Source: Dermatophagoides farinae
Lineage: Eukaryota > Arthropoda > Arachnida > Sarcoptiformes > Pyroglyphidae
Reading direction: 5' to 3'
Assembly (NCBI RefSeq): GCF_024713945.1
Contig: NC_134678.1
Span: 5,208,001 to 5,272,000, forward strand
Length of the DNA stretch: 64,000 nt
Position 1 is the first letter of the stretch, and each line of letters starts with the position of its first letter. Positions 45,107 through 56,880 of the stretch are shown here, in pieces. The notes under the pieces were generated by a model. That model did no database searches. It was not told the DNA's origin and saw nothing but the letters and a program-made list of their open reading frames with translations. A program made the position numbers and the translations under genes.

Positions 45107-45316
45107 CAGAAATACTTCGCTTAACGCTGTCCCGATTAGCGCTGTTTCGATATAACGCTGTGCAATTACATTACATTGCAATACATTGTTACATTGTATA
45201 TGAAGAGTAAAAATGCATTATGTAAATTATGCAAAAATAACCCCACTTTGCCCTGTTGTTTCGCTTTACGCTCAATATTTTTGGAACGTAACCCCGCTTT
45301 AAGCGTTGTTTTACTG
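45107..45316. mobile_element. pogo/Tigger-like MITE, 210 bp (third copy)
   Basis: Starts CAGAAATACTTCGCTTAACG and ends CTTTAAGCGTTGTTTTACTG; the inverted ends agree better here than in the arm copies. TA lies on both sides. Its flanks differ from those of the arm copies, so this looks like a separate insertion close to the arm. Confidence 0.75.
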
Positions 45317-46139
45317 TAAATATTGTAAATACTGTAAACACTCTCAGAAGTGAGGACTGAAGAAGAAGCATAGAAAATAGTTACGAAAAAAATGAGAGAA
45401 AATTTGTACAGCCAAAGTAACAATGTTGGAAGCATAGAAATGAACAATGTAGCAAAAATCGGGTGGTGAACGATTTATTCGATAGTATCCCGATTTTTTT
45501 CGATTGTTTTTAGTTTCAACAAATCACGTGACTATCATGACAATCGATAGTATCCCGATTTTTTTTGATTGTTTCATTAAACGATTGTTTTATTGATTTT
45601 CGGAATAAATCCGGAAATTAAAAAATTATTATAAGATAAAATAAAAAATACAAATACAAATTCAAATTAAAAGCCACAAATTGATGAAACGGTCAAATTT
45701 TTGAGATAATTTGAAGCCAGAGAATTTGGATAATCCAATGGATGCCTGTGAATGGAAAAGATAATTAGAATCGGAATTGATAAAAATTGAATAATTTACA
45801 TTTATTTTACTTGGTTATCCATATTCTCGTAAATGATGATGATGACGAAAAGTTGAGATGGCCAGATTGACTTTGACTGATTGATCATTAGGCGATCGTG
45901 CACTTGTTAATGTCTAACAAAAGGAATGGTAATTAGAATATGAGTTGATGAAAATTCAATCATTTACCATTCATCCAGAATGTTGTGTTCATCTCTTTCC
46001 TGAAAAGTAGCATCATTGAATCAAAACGTTCAAAAAAGACCAAGTTCAAAACATGCCTTTGAATTTCGTGATGATAATTTTACATCTTCAGAGTTTTGAC
46101 TAAAAGCCTGAAAAAAATGAAGAATAATATCGAACAAAC
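45317..46139. other. Unassigned DNA with short direct repeats
   Basis: Two copies of CGATAGTATCCCGATTTTTT lie at about 45479 and 45544. Exon-like minus-strand stretches with splice-like borders occur near 45820-45920 (reading TSARSPNDQSVKVNLAIS), similar in style to those at 28.3-28.9 kb. No family was recognised. Confidence 0.3.
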
Positions 46140-46408
46140 TGAATGAAATTCAAAATCGGAGGTTAACCTCCAATAAGAAAGCGTGTTTACCATTCTTTGA
46201 TGGAGGTTAATATGTAACTTTGCAGTTTAGCCTGCTAAATAACCTCCAAGTATGGAGTTTACATTACAACGAAGCAGCGTAACCTCATAATAAGAAGAGT
46301 AGCCTGTGAGCATGGATAGTAAACTGCAAATATGGAGGCTTTTTAGCACTCAATCTTGCAGTTTACCCTGCTCACTTTCCTCTCTGTGATATTCGATTCT
46401 GTGTACTG
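46140..46408 (-). repeat. Right edge: palindromic subterminal motifs and terminal motif
   Basis: GCAGTTTA(G/C)CCTGC at about 46222 and 46369, its inverse GTAAACTGCA at 46320, and CCTCCAA(T/G)ATGGAG-type palindromes (46165, 46241, 46331) crowd the last 270 bp. The edge reads TTCTGTGTACTG, inverse of the left island edge. Confidence 0.55.
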
Positions 46409-46483
46409 TTATTTATTGACGAGTCATTCACGTGATCCTGATTCATGTGAATCTCTTAAATTAAATTCTGAACAAAATCTATA

Positions 46484-47698
46484 ATGATGAAAAATGTTTT
46501 ATATCAAACAGAATCTTTAATTTCAAAGATTTCGTTATTGAATCACAATGGAAAATCATGTAAAAACATTTATTCTTTTAATAATCATAGTTTTTTTACT
46601 AATTCAACAAATCAACGTTTAAGTCCAACTGAAGTTCATTGTATAAATGTGGTAAAGTAAAGTTTTTATTTGATTTATGAAAACCAAATAAACATATGGG
46701 GCAATTATGTATTTGTAATTACAATGATAGAAAATTTGATTATGAAAATTTCGTGGCAACTTTGTTCATTTCTGATGAAGAAATTCGTCGTACAGCATTC
46801 GCCCTTCGTGCTTTCAATGTCGAATTGGCGCAAATTCGTGATATCACCCGGACAAATGAATTAGCTCAAATTCGGTTTCAGTTTTGGCAAGATGTTATCG
46901 ATGAAATTTATTCAATTTCCTCTACTAGTCAAGTTACGGATAATGAAACGCTGATGAAATATAGAAATTTTCCTCTTGCATTTGAACTATTCAAGGTAAA
47001 TGAATGATTGAATTATTTTCACAACCTTTACAAACATTTTATTCGCTCTTTTTATTTAGGTACTTTCCGGAAGTGAAAAATTATCTAAACATTGGATTTC
47101 AAAACTAATTCAAATTCGACGAGATCCAAAATACTTGGGAGAATATCCATTTCAAACATTAAATGAATTGGAAAAATATTGTGAAGCATCGACTGTATCA
47201 CTGTATTATTTTTTGAATGAAAAATCTATTCAATTATCAAATGAAGGGCAAAAGAATGCAGGGTATCGTATCGCTTTGGATCATGTAGCCAATCACTTAG
47301 GAAAAGCACAAGGATTGACCAATATTCTTCGAGGCATTGTACATAATGCAAAAAATAGACGATGTTATATACCGAATGATATATTGATGAAAAGTAAATG
47401 TTCACATGAAGCATTTCTTCAATGTCAACAGGATAATGATTCTCTTCGAGAAGCCATATACTTAATTGCATCAAATGCTAAAGGTCATTTAGAACATGGT
47501 CAAAAATTACTCGTTTCAAATGGAAATGAAACACCGAAAATACAAAAATCCGATCGACTAATTTTTCTACCAATGATGGCCATACAGGCATATCTTCATG
47601 ATCTTCAACGCGTACAATTCAATGTATTCGATTCATGGCTTTATCGTCGTCGAGGTTCATTGCCATTGAAAATGTGGTGGAAATGTAAAATTTTTTAA
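46484..47698 (+). CDS. NDUFAF6: NDUFAF6, complex I assembly factor (squalene/phytoene synthase fold)
   Basis: Mitochondrial assembly factor for respiratory complex I (sicily in Drosophila). Exons 46484-46656, 46731-46995 and 47060-47698 give 358 residues with exact frame closure. The first ~50 residues are basic, Ser/Asn-rich and lack acidic clusters, as a targeting peptide would. Then comes the family core: KKFDYENFVATLF, RRTAFALRAFNVELAQIRDI (human ALRAFNVELAQVKD), RFQFWQDVIDEIY, LEKYCEASTVSLYYFLNE, DHVANHLGKAQGLTNILRG (human DHAASHIGKAQGIVTCLR) and CYIPNDIL. The second Asp-rich motif of true phytoene synthases is not kept, as is normal for NDUFAF6. The start codon lies just 76 bp from the edge of the repeat island, so its promoter may sit in repeat DNA. 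Confidence 0.92.
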
Positions 47699-49606
47699 TT
47701 TTAGGAATTAAAAATAAAAATAAATAAATTTTACAAAAAATAATGTGTTATGCAATATATTTTGTATACATTGAATCCTTGGACCATTCAAATAGTATGG
47801 ATCGGCATTTTTTTTCTCATTTTACGGGATATATATCCAATTGACAGGTGTTTGTATGCGTGTTTATATTATATGTTTATATTTTTGTACGTGTGTAATA
47901 TGATGTCCTGATTTTGTTTTTTTTTTTATTTTCATTTGATTAGTTGTATCTATCTTGTTTTATTTTTCGTTATTTCAGCGTCTCTTTCGGTGTGTTGATC
48001 ATCAATCAACAACAGATTTTTTTCTACTCGAATACTTTTATTTCCATTATAAATTGTCGTTATTGACAGTCACAAACACACACACACACACCTCATTTTC
48101 TTGTGATGATAAGAATTGACAAATAAAAACAGAAAACGATTGCCTTATTACTATAAAATTAATTTAATTTTTAATACTAGAATATTCTTTAAACACATAC
48201 ACACAATGTATATTTCGGTGGCCTCTGAATTTCAAATCCGTATCAAATATCTTCATTAAGAATAAGGATACAATATCTATTTAACAAAATCAAATTTCAT
48301 TCTTTTGATCATTTCAACTTTATTTGTTTCTTGACGATAATTGCCATTGTGATAATCAACATTATAGTGCAAATAATTTATACATTTCTTTGGAAAGCGA
48401 AAAAGAAAGAAAAGACCAAAAATTAATCATCAAATTCAAAGTTATACCTCTTCAAAATATTATAATCTCAATGATCTACAAAAAAAAAAATAATTTTTTT
48501 TTGAGTTGAATCTTATTTTCTGACATTCGATATTTACAATCGAATAGGTATGTATCAGTTTACGACTTATGAACTATAGATGTGGTGATGATGATCGGAT
48601 TTACTATATTTACCTTTGTGTTATATAGTATCAAGAGGATAAGAAAGATAACTTTTTTTTTTGATTACAATAATATAATGATAAAATATTTATTATTTTC
48701 ATTATTATAATTATTATTGTGGTTCATCATCATCGCAATATTTTGTCATACTAATATTGCTCATTTAATCAGCAACAAAACAATATTTGGTAAAAAATTG
48801 CATTGGAAAAAAAATAGAATGGAAAATAACTAAAATAACAATGCATGTGATGATGATGGTATGTCCAAACAGCATTCCAACTTCGATTGATGTCAATTAT
48901 CGGAATGTTGTATATATGATTCAATTATACAAAATATATTGTGATGCTGTTGTTGATGATGATGGTGGTGGTGGTGGCAATGATGTGTTCCATTCTATTC
49001 ATTCTAAAAAGTTTTAGTTAATTATCTCTTCAATTTTTTTTACTTATTAAAACACTGATTATTTTTCTCTCCTTTGTTTCCAGGCAACTACACCATGTTT
49101 TTCCATCATTATCTAATAATTTTTTTTGTGTATGGCTGCTGTTACCGATGATAATAGTATAAGAAAAAAATCCTAGATTCAATAAGGAATTGTGCGTTGT
49201 CAATGATGATGATGATGATGAAAACCTATGGATTCAACATTGTAATCGAATAACCATAACCACGAGTTTGGTTGCTGTTATCCTTTGTTGATGATGATCA
49301 ATTTTGTTTCCACGGCCAATATAAATCATAAACATTATCGAAAAAAACAACAGCAATATCCATCATATTCAAGATACATTACAATCCATTTTATTTGGCC
49401 TCGATGTGATTTCGGCATTTTCATCTAAATGATTTTTTCTGTTGTGTTCTTTTTAATTTTCCATTTTACAAAATCACAAAGACATTGAAATTTTATGCCT
49501 AAAGTGGCCATTATTGATGACGATGATCAAATTCAGCTAGTAATCGTTTTATTGTGAACAATATTATCACAGTAATCATTAATATGATTAACGATAAAGA
49601 AAAAAA
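47699..49606. other. 1.9-kb AT-rich spacer
   Basis: It contains a short (CA)n run near 48071-48092 and several ATG/ATC triplet runs. It should include the NDUFAF6 3' UTR and the USP promoter and 5' UTR. No exon, RNA gene or mobile element was recognised. Confidence 0.5.
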
Positions 49607-52600
49607 ATGTCTCAATTAATAAATATTGATGATATCGATCGTGATCACAATGATCAACAACCAATCGAAACTAGTCCGCTGACCGAAGAAAAGCTTCCTA
49701 TAAAAAGAAGACTTGAGAGTTTGAAACGAAATTCTAACAAAATTCGGAACGGCAATAATGAAACGGACAATGGAACCGCATCGAATTCAAATAATCAACA
49801 ATCAACATCTACTTCCAATTTTACACGATTAATTAGAATATTAAGTTTTAGGAGAAAAAGTACCAAGAAGAACAATTATGATCAAACTGAAGAAAAATTG
49901 TCTTCTAAGCTTAATAATCTACGAGGAAAACGTTCTCATAGTTCATTACCATTCATGAAACGTTCCTCAAAAAATCGGCAGAATAGCGAATCGAAATCAA
50001 CGAATTTGGCTGAAGATGATACAGCATCCACTGATAATTCAAATTTTTTCATACGAATAATTCGAACTTTTCGTTTCTTATATAAGCGTAAACAATCTTC
50101 AACAAATCAGAATTCGAAAATCAAACGTTCATCTTCCTTGAATAATCCTAGGAAATCAAAATCGTTTCCAGAAAACAAGAAACATCATCATATGGATAGG
50201 AGAAAGAAAACCCTTTCCGGTTCGATAGATAACATTTCTGAGCTTTCATCACCTAGCCGTCGTTCAGAACCACCGCCTTCAACCCATAATGATTATCATG
50301 CTCAACGTTTATCCAAATCGCCATCAAAACAATTGCGAAAAAACATTCCGAATGGTAATATTCCTAGCATGAGTAAAACCCCTTCACCTTCACAATTACA
50401 ATTCACAGATACATCTTCAACAATTTTAAATGAATGCAGAAAAGAATCATCGATAGAAACTTCGATTGATCAAGTTGATAATTCAAATGCTAATCTTCAA
50501 ATTCAAACAAATGAGATTATCAATACTAATATCATTAGCCCAGGTGATCTGACTTTCAATGAAAATGGATTCGATGGTGACCAACACCATGATGACCATA
50601 ATAATGATCAAACTGGCTTAAATCGTCATTCATCAATTACATCTGGAATAGAATATATACCAGGTGTTTGCGGTATACAAAACCATGGAAATACCTGTTA
50701 TCTAAATTCGATCATTCAATGTCTCTCAAATACTGCTCCTTTAGCAGAATATTTTTGTATGAATTATTATTGTGAAGATCTCGTCCAAAATCGTTCAGCG
50801 ACTGGTGGCGAAGTTATTGAATATTTAGTTTTTCTCATCAAAAGCCTTTGGACTCATAAATATTCTAGTGATATTTCATTCAAATTTAAACACATCTGTG
50901 GTAAATATAACAAACAATATCAAGGCCATGATCAACATGATGCTCAAGAATTTCTATTATGGTTATTGAATACATGTCATGAAGAATTGTCAATATCTAA
51001 TTCATCATATAAATCAATTAAAAATGGTATAGTGTCAATGTTGAAAGGTACGCCTAGTCATCATCATTATAAAAATGTTTCTCAAGATAAAAATGAGGAA
51101 AAGGCGGCCAAGGAATTTTTAGCACGATGTCAAACAAACGATTCAAGCAGTATTATTTCGGATTTATTCCAAGGTCAACTTCGTTCCACAATTGAATGTC
51201 CAACGTGTGGTCATCGCTCCAAGACTTTTGATCCATATACGTCGATATCTTTGTCTGTTATATTTCGGTTCACTATTTTTATCAATGTTACATTCCTTGA
51301 TCATTCCATCGTCAAATATGGAATTTCGATTGAAGCGGCAATAATTCTACGCAATCTTAGAGATAAAATTAGCCGTATGATTAAGATTCCTGAACGTCGA
51401 TTGCTGTTACTTCAGGAGCCGAGTGCTCAACATGGATTGGTCGAATTTGCCAATGATTACAAAATGTGTCAAGAGATTTTCAAAGATTCTGAAACAATAT
51501 ATGCACTGGAAACGCCTGAATTGTCACACCAGGATAATGATGGTTTGTTAACGATTGTGTGGTTGAACCGTATCGAAGAAAAAGGACCGATTTTTGGCCC
51601 GATATTTTCAACCTTAGTTTCACGTGTAATTGGTTTTCGAAAGTTACAAGAAAATATTTTGTCAACCATGTCCAAATACATCATAAATTTTGAAAATGTG
51701 GATTTACACAAATTATCAAATTTTATAACATTACGATTACGAGTTGTCAACGGTTCACGAGAAGAAGAATGTTTAGAATCGAATGTTGATCATCCCTTGT
51801 TTGTAAAAATGGTCGAAAACGCTTTATCAATGACTGAGAATCAATACCGAGGACCATATCATTTAAAATTAATCGTTGAGTGGGATTTAGATTTGCGACA
51901 AAACATCCTTATTTGTGATGAACTTTTCGATGTGATAGCAGCTCAATGTAGAATTTATGAAGATGAATCGGTTAAAAAGGCTCAAGAACATTCAAAAATT
52001 AATAATCGAACAACATTGCAAGATTGCCTGGATCTATATTTTCGTGATGAGAATGTAAGATATATTTTGAGAGATAAATTTTTTAAGCAAAAATAATTAT
52101 CATTCTTTAAATTATAGTTGACAAGTGAAAATTCGTGGCAATGCTCATCATGTTCATCACAATCGTGTCTTAGAAAATTGAACGTTTGGAGTCTTCCAGA
52201 TATTTTAATTTTACATTTGAAACGATTCCGTTATACAAATAATATGAATCGTCTTAAAGTAAATACGATGGTCGATTATCCAGAAAATGGTCTTGGTAAG
52301 ATTAAAGTTTTTACATTTGAACAATCATTAATCGATTGAAAAAAATACCATCTCATTAGATCTATTGAAATATGTACAGGAAAAATACAATGAAAATTTC
52401 AATGGAGATATGAATGGTTATAATCATTCGCCATCGTTTTCATCATTAAATAATGATAATAGGAGGTCATCATCATCAACATCTTCATCGAATAAGCTCA
52501 CCTATAAATGTAAGGGTACTGATAGATTGGATGAAACTACTTATGATTTGTTCGCCGTTTCCTGTCATCAAGGTAACATGCAATCAGGACATTATAAAGG

Positions 52601-53264
52601 TAAAGATTGAAAATTGAGAAAAAAATTTTTTAAATGAATTATTTTTATATTTTTAGCCTATTGTAAAAATTCAATCAACAATTGTTGGTATCTATTCGAT
52701 GATACAAAAGTAACAGTGGAAAAATTCGAGGTCAAACAAGATGCTTATATTTTATTCTATCAAAAATCATCCGTATCATCGAGCTATTCTATGATGACGG
52801 GAAAATGTCCACATTGGGCATTTCGAATGCCAATATTTGATTATAATTTTCAGAATGGCTGTCAACAACATTCTTCCAATTCGTTGTCATATTCAAACAA
52901 ATCATTAACATTACCGAGCCAAAAATCACGAATGAATAATCATATAATGGTAACTGTTAATCATCATAATAGTAATAATCTTGTTGATTCATCAAATAAA
53001 CATCATCAATCCGGACATTATCAGTATTCAAGTGCTCAATATCAACAACAAAAAATGTTTAATGAAAATTCAAAGAAATATAAATCAGACAATAATTACA
53101 ATATGAATGGTTATTACAATTATTCCAATGATGACGATAATCATCATCATCACCATAATCAAATTGGTCAATTAAATCAACATCATCATCATAGCCATCA
53201 GCAATTGAATCAACATCAAGCATTCAACACTTTTTCAAGAAACAAGTCAAAATATGCATACTAG
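49607..53264 (+). CDS. USP31: Ubiquitin-specific protease, USP31/USP43 type
   Basis: Cysteine protease that removes ubiquitin. Exons 49607-52054, 52118-52295, 52360-52599 and 52657-53264 give 1,157 residues. A basic, Ser/Arg/Lys-rich N-terminus (~345 residues) precedes the catalytic domain. The Cys box is GIQNHGNTCYLNSIIQCLSN with the nucleophile Cys near residue 364; then QGHDQHDAQEFLLWLLNTCH, typical of the USP31/43 group. Zinc-ribbon cysteines are ECPTCGH (near 531) and WQCSSCSS (near 824). The His box is AVSCHQGNMQSGHYKAYC, followed by WYLFDDTKVT. A ~270-residue insert separates the two halves of the domain, as in USP31/43. The C-terminus is Asn/His-rich. Choice between USP31 and USP43 is not resolved; arthropods usually have one member. 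Confidence 0.88.
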
Positions 53265-53734
53265 TCGAAAAAACTTGGGATTCTCGAGCCCTCTTCCCTT
53301 TGATTGATGGCAATTAAATTTTTATTGTTTTTTCGCCTTATTCTACACGAATATTTTAAACGAGGTTCATTTATTATTCAATGGAAAAGACTAATTATGG
53401 AACAATTTGCAACATACATTCCTAATCAACTTTTTAATCAATTTTTATTATTGATATTCACTTTTGTGCAATTATATACAAACAAAGCCTAATCATATTC
53501 TATTTGTATTTTTTTCTCTTTTTAAGATTTATGCAGCTATTTGTTTTTTTCCAATTTCATAGAAGTTTATCGATTAAAATTTCGTAAAAAATGTATTTTT
53601 CTGACTTGATTTTACTAGGAAAAATTTATCGATTGTATCGATACTGCTATGTACATGTGATCTCCAGATTTCGTTTTTCTGATATCTTTACACAGATTTG
53701 TGATTTTTCATAACATTTTCATTTGGATAAAAAC
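53265..53734. other. Spacer USP to MRPL12
   Basis: A 470-bp AT-rich region with the USP 3' UTR and MRPL12 promoter. ATCGATTGTATCGAT near 53627 is a short palindrome (ATCGAT box, DRE-like TATCGATA at 53635-53642). Confidence 0.45.
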
Positions 53735-54446
53735 ATGTTCACCATGAAAATTTTATCAATTACATCTCGATTGAACCGTCAATTCATCTCTAACAGGTAT
53801 AAATTGTTTTCAATTGTATTCATTGTTTCACTTTAGTCATTAATAGAACAATGCATGTTGGTCGATCTTTGTGTTCGGCACAAGCCGCTTCTCAATCGGT
53901 TGTTGATGGTAATCAGATATTGTCACCTACTGAGACAAGTCCTAAAATCAAAGCCATTGTCGATGAAATTGGTAAGCTTACATTGTTAGAAGTGGCCGAA
54001 TTGAATGTTGCGTTAAAAGAAGTGCTCAAAATTCCTGATGCTCCGATGATGTCTTTTGCTGCCGGAGCGATGATGGCAGGAATGCCCGGAGATAAGGCTG
54101 ATGAAGAAACTGATACGGCTTCGAAAACTGTACAAACTTCATTCAATCTGAAGATAACAAAATTTGATGAAGGCAAAAAAGTTGCATTGATCAAAGAGGT
54201 GAAAAATCTGGTCGAAGGTCTCAATTTAGTACAGGTAAATTTTTGTGAATGTTGCTTTCCTTTTAAACCACTCAATCACTTTTATCATCCATAATCATCT
54301 CTTATCATCCATAATCATCTCTTTTTCAGGCAAAAAAATTTGTCGAGTCTGTTCCACAAGTAGTCAAGAATAATCTATCAAAAGAAGAAGCAGAAAAATT
54401 GAAAACTACATTGGAAGCTGTTGGAGCCACTTGTTCGATTGATTGA
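53735..54446 (+). CDS. mRpL12: Mitochondrial ribosomal protein L12 (bL12m)
   Basis: Stalk protein of the mitochondrial large subunit that recruits translation factors. Exons 53735-53796, 53847-54234 and 54330-54446 give 188 residues. The acceptor at 53846 was chosen because the earlier AG at 53836 would bring an immediate stop. The N-terminus is a basic targeting peptide (MKILSITSRLNRQFISNRT). The N-terminal L12 dimer helix is IDEIGKLTLLEVAELNVALK-like (seen as DEIGKLTLLEVAELNVALKE). A hinge with AAGAMMAGMPGDKAD follows, then the C-terminal domain: SFNLKITKFDEGKKVALIKE, VKNLVEGLNLVQAKKFVESV, ending ATCSID. Length fits the family (about 180-200). Confidence 0.93.
54282..54321 (+). repeat. 20-bp tandem duplication in MRPL12 intron 2
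   Basis: TTATCATCCATAATCATCTC occurs twice head to tail just before the polypyrimidine tract. It is a recent-looking slip duplication with no coding effect. Confidence 0.95.
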
Positions 54447-54664
54447 TTTATTTTTGCATAGTCCTTTTATTTAGTTTTTCATTTATTTTAATAAAAATTT
54501 TGTATAAAAATTTTCGATTCAAGTAATAAAAGAAATCATTAAAAGAAATTGATCAATTTGTTTATTTTCGGTTGAACTTTCAAGCTGCGAAATTGTTCCA
54601 AATGACACATTGTATATGAAGCTATGCACGAATACATACCATCTGATCAGAATAGCGCGAGTTG

Positions 54665-56880
54665 ATGAAATTCATGCTTTCATCTGAAATATTAGATAGA
54701 TTCAATTTAAAAAGTCAATTACCCGAAAATGATGTAAGTTGCCATTTTCCATCATAATTTACCAGAATAATTTCATTTTTTCTTTAAAGAAATTCTGCAG
54801 AAATATTAAAACAGAGACAATTTGTCTCAACAGCACGAAATGCACCATTCTGGGCCGGGATAAATCTTTCGTTTCTGATATTATGTCTAATAGAATTGTA
54901 AGTGAATTTCAAGACAATTAATCAGCTCTAATTAATTTCATCCATTCACGTAGCAAATGTTCAGTGTTTACATCGATCTCATCGTTAACGTTCATCAAAA
55001 ATATGATGACATTTTTCGGTAAATTGTTATAAATTGTTGTAAATTTCATATTTGTATCAATCATTTATTCTCCGTTAGAAATTCTCTTCATGTTTTTGTT
55101 TCTCATCAATTTCATCTACAACACATATCTTTTCGTCTGGTTTAAAAGATTTTTGCAACCCATCCAAATGACACCAGAAGAATTTCGTTTGTTTGGAATT
55201 GATGAAAACGAATGTGGTTTTAAATTAAAAGATGTGACAACTACGAATGATAGTTGTCAAGAATTTAAAAGCAAACATAAAATTTCTCTTACACCAAAAT
55301 TCGAAATAAGTTATGAAAATCTTTCTAATCACGGACATTCGTCTTTGGATTCGACAGCGTTGTCTACACGATTCCATGATAGTAATTCACTGTATGATAT
55401 TAAACCAACTTCTTGGTCTTTTAATCCAGGAACTATTGCCGATTCACCATACTCAAAACGATCTGATGCAAGTCTGAATAATTCACTTTCACAAAAACAA
55501 ATCGATGGCATACGATTTCGAAGATCAAGATCATTTCTTAATGATTCGTTTGATAAAAGTTTATCGCCCACATGTTCTTCATCGGTTATTACATCGAAAG
55601 CCGATTTAGATCGATATTTACAGAAACACGAACAACGTCAAGAAGAATTGGAAGAATTGCTTCAAGCGCAAAAACGTTACGCAAATGTTAATCCAGTTTT
55701 ACAAACAATGAATGAAATGAATTCAACATTATCTCATGGTCAAAATGCAAATCATTACACTATAGGACAACAATTTTTACAAACTTCAAAAAATAGTGAT
55801 CTCTCATTTCATAATAATTCAATGACACCGACTAAACATGTTTCATTTAACAATTCATCGTCCAGCAATCTATTCAACGATTCTTCTATATTCTGGGCTC
55901 ATAATTCACCTTCCAGAGCACTAACACCTCCTTCGTACAAATCGTCTATCAAAACTCATTCACCACCAAGTGGAAGTAGTCTTGAAAAATCAGAATCATT
56001 GAATTCGAGTACACGAACACTAGAAAAAATTCTATCAAAATTAGATGTTGACGATTCTCTTCTCAATCAAATGGTTGAAAACATTCGAAAATGGATTTCA
56101 CAGACCATTTTAGTTCGACTTTGTCGAGAGATTGAATCTATAAACAAATTGATTGTCGAAAAAGGTTATATCGATTCAATGATTGGCGAAACTCCTCTAA
56201 AAAATTTAAAACAATTAGCCGAAAATCGTCGAACAGAATTTCCTACCTTGGAACAAGTTTGTCCATTCTTAGATATTTCCAATGTTCGCAATCTTGAGAA
56301 TACTATACCAGTACAAGAATATCTAGTACGTCGTTTAAAGGATTTAGCTAAAGGTGGTTGTATGATCGAATTTCTTTGGGATGGTGGCGGAAGTTATAAT
56401 TATCGACCATGGAAACAGGATTCATTGTTAACCGATGCTGAATTAATTCTTCATGTATTTTGTACCTATATGGATTCACGTTTACTTTTCAATCCGGCAT
56501 TACCAGAAGGAAAACCATTTTCAAGTCAACATTTTAGAGCTGCTACATCGGCAGGAAGCCCGGGTACAAATTCTTCACCAATGAAATCCATAAAATCTGA
56601 TACATACATACAACAAGAAAAAATTTATCCACCACATTATTCATTAATGTTAAAAGGCGAACATTTTGAGATTCCACCTGGCCGAAATAATTTATTCTAT
56701 GCTTTATTAATATTTATTCATCACATAAAAGTGAAAAATTTTGGCCTATTAGGGTAAGAAAATTTTTTTTTATATCAAAATAATTTTATTTTTTGTCAAA
56801 TAATATTTTTCCATTACTATAGTCGAATTAATCTTGGTCCATCCGGATTGAATATTGCCTGGGTGATTGAATCGAAATGA
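54665..56880 (+). CDS. TMEM209: TMEM209, nuclear envelope membrane protein
   Basis: Two-pass nuclear-envelope protein; vertebrate TMEM209 associates with NUP205. Reliable exons: about 54791-54897, 54954-55018, 55079-56753 and 56823-56880 (634 codons from NSAEILKQRQ). Membrane segments are seen in APFWAGINLSFLILCLIEL and EILFMFLFLINFIYNTYLFV. The long Ser-rich middle contains SIFWAHNSPSR, like vertebrate TFWNYSRS. The conserved C-terminal domain reads VENIRKWISQTILVRLCREI, LILHVFCTYMDSRL, GKPFSSQHF, YPPHYSLMLKGEHFEIPPGR, NNLFYALLIF, and GRINLGPSGLNIAWVIESK. A likely first exon, 54665-54733 (MKFMLSSEILDRFNLKSQLP), has a good donor, but joining it to the only nearby acceptor (54789) is off by one base, so the 5' end is unresolved. 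Confidence 0.88.

Larger units (their letters stand above)
28106..46408. other. 18.3-kb repeat island with inverted CAGTACACAGA-like ends
   Basis: The island fills the whole IFT80-NDUFAF6 interval. The left edge reads CAGTACACAGAGCC at 28106 and the right edge reads TTCTGTGTACTG ending at 46408, its inverse over about 11 bp. Both edges are followed inwards by GCAGTTTACCCTGC-type motifs in opposite orientation. A third related copy (CTTGCAGTGTACACCGCAGA then CTCTGTG) lies inverted at 41443-41486. No clear target duplication is visible outside the edges (left ATTTTT, right TTATTT), so a single insertion is only a hypothesis. Confidence 0.45.

Noticed and set aside
28106-46408. Large virus-like element (Polinton type) as explanation for the island
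   Set aside because: No polymerase B, capsid-like or packaging genes were seen, and the only integrase belongs to the nested gypsy element.
48787-49017. 76-codon frame in the NDUFAF6-USP spacer
   Set aside because: Composed of ATG/GAT triplet runs; no conserved pattern.
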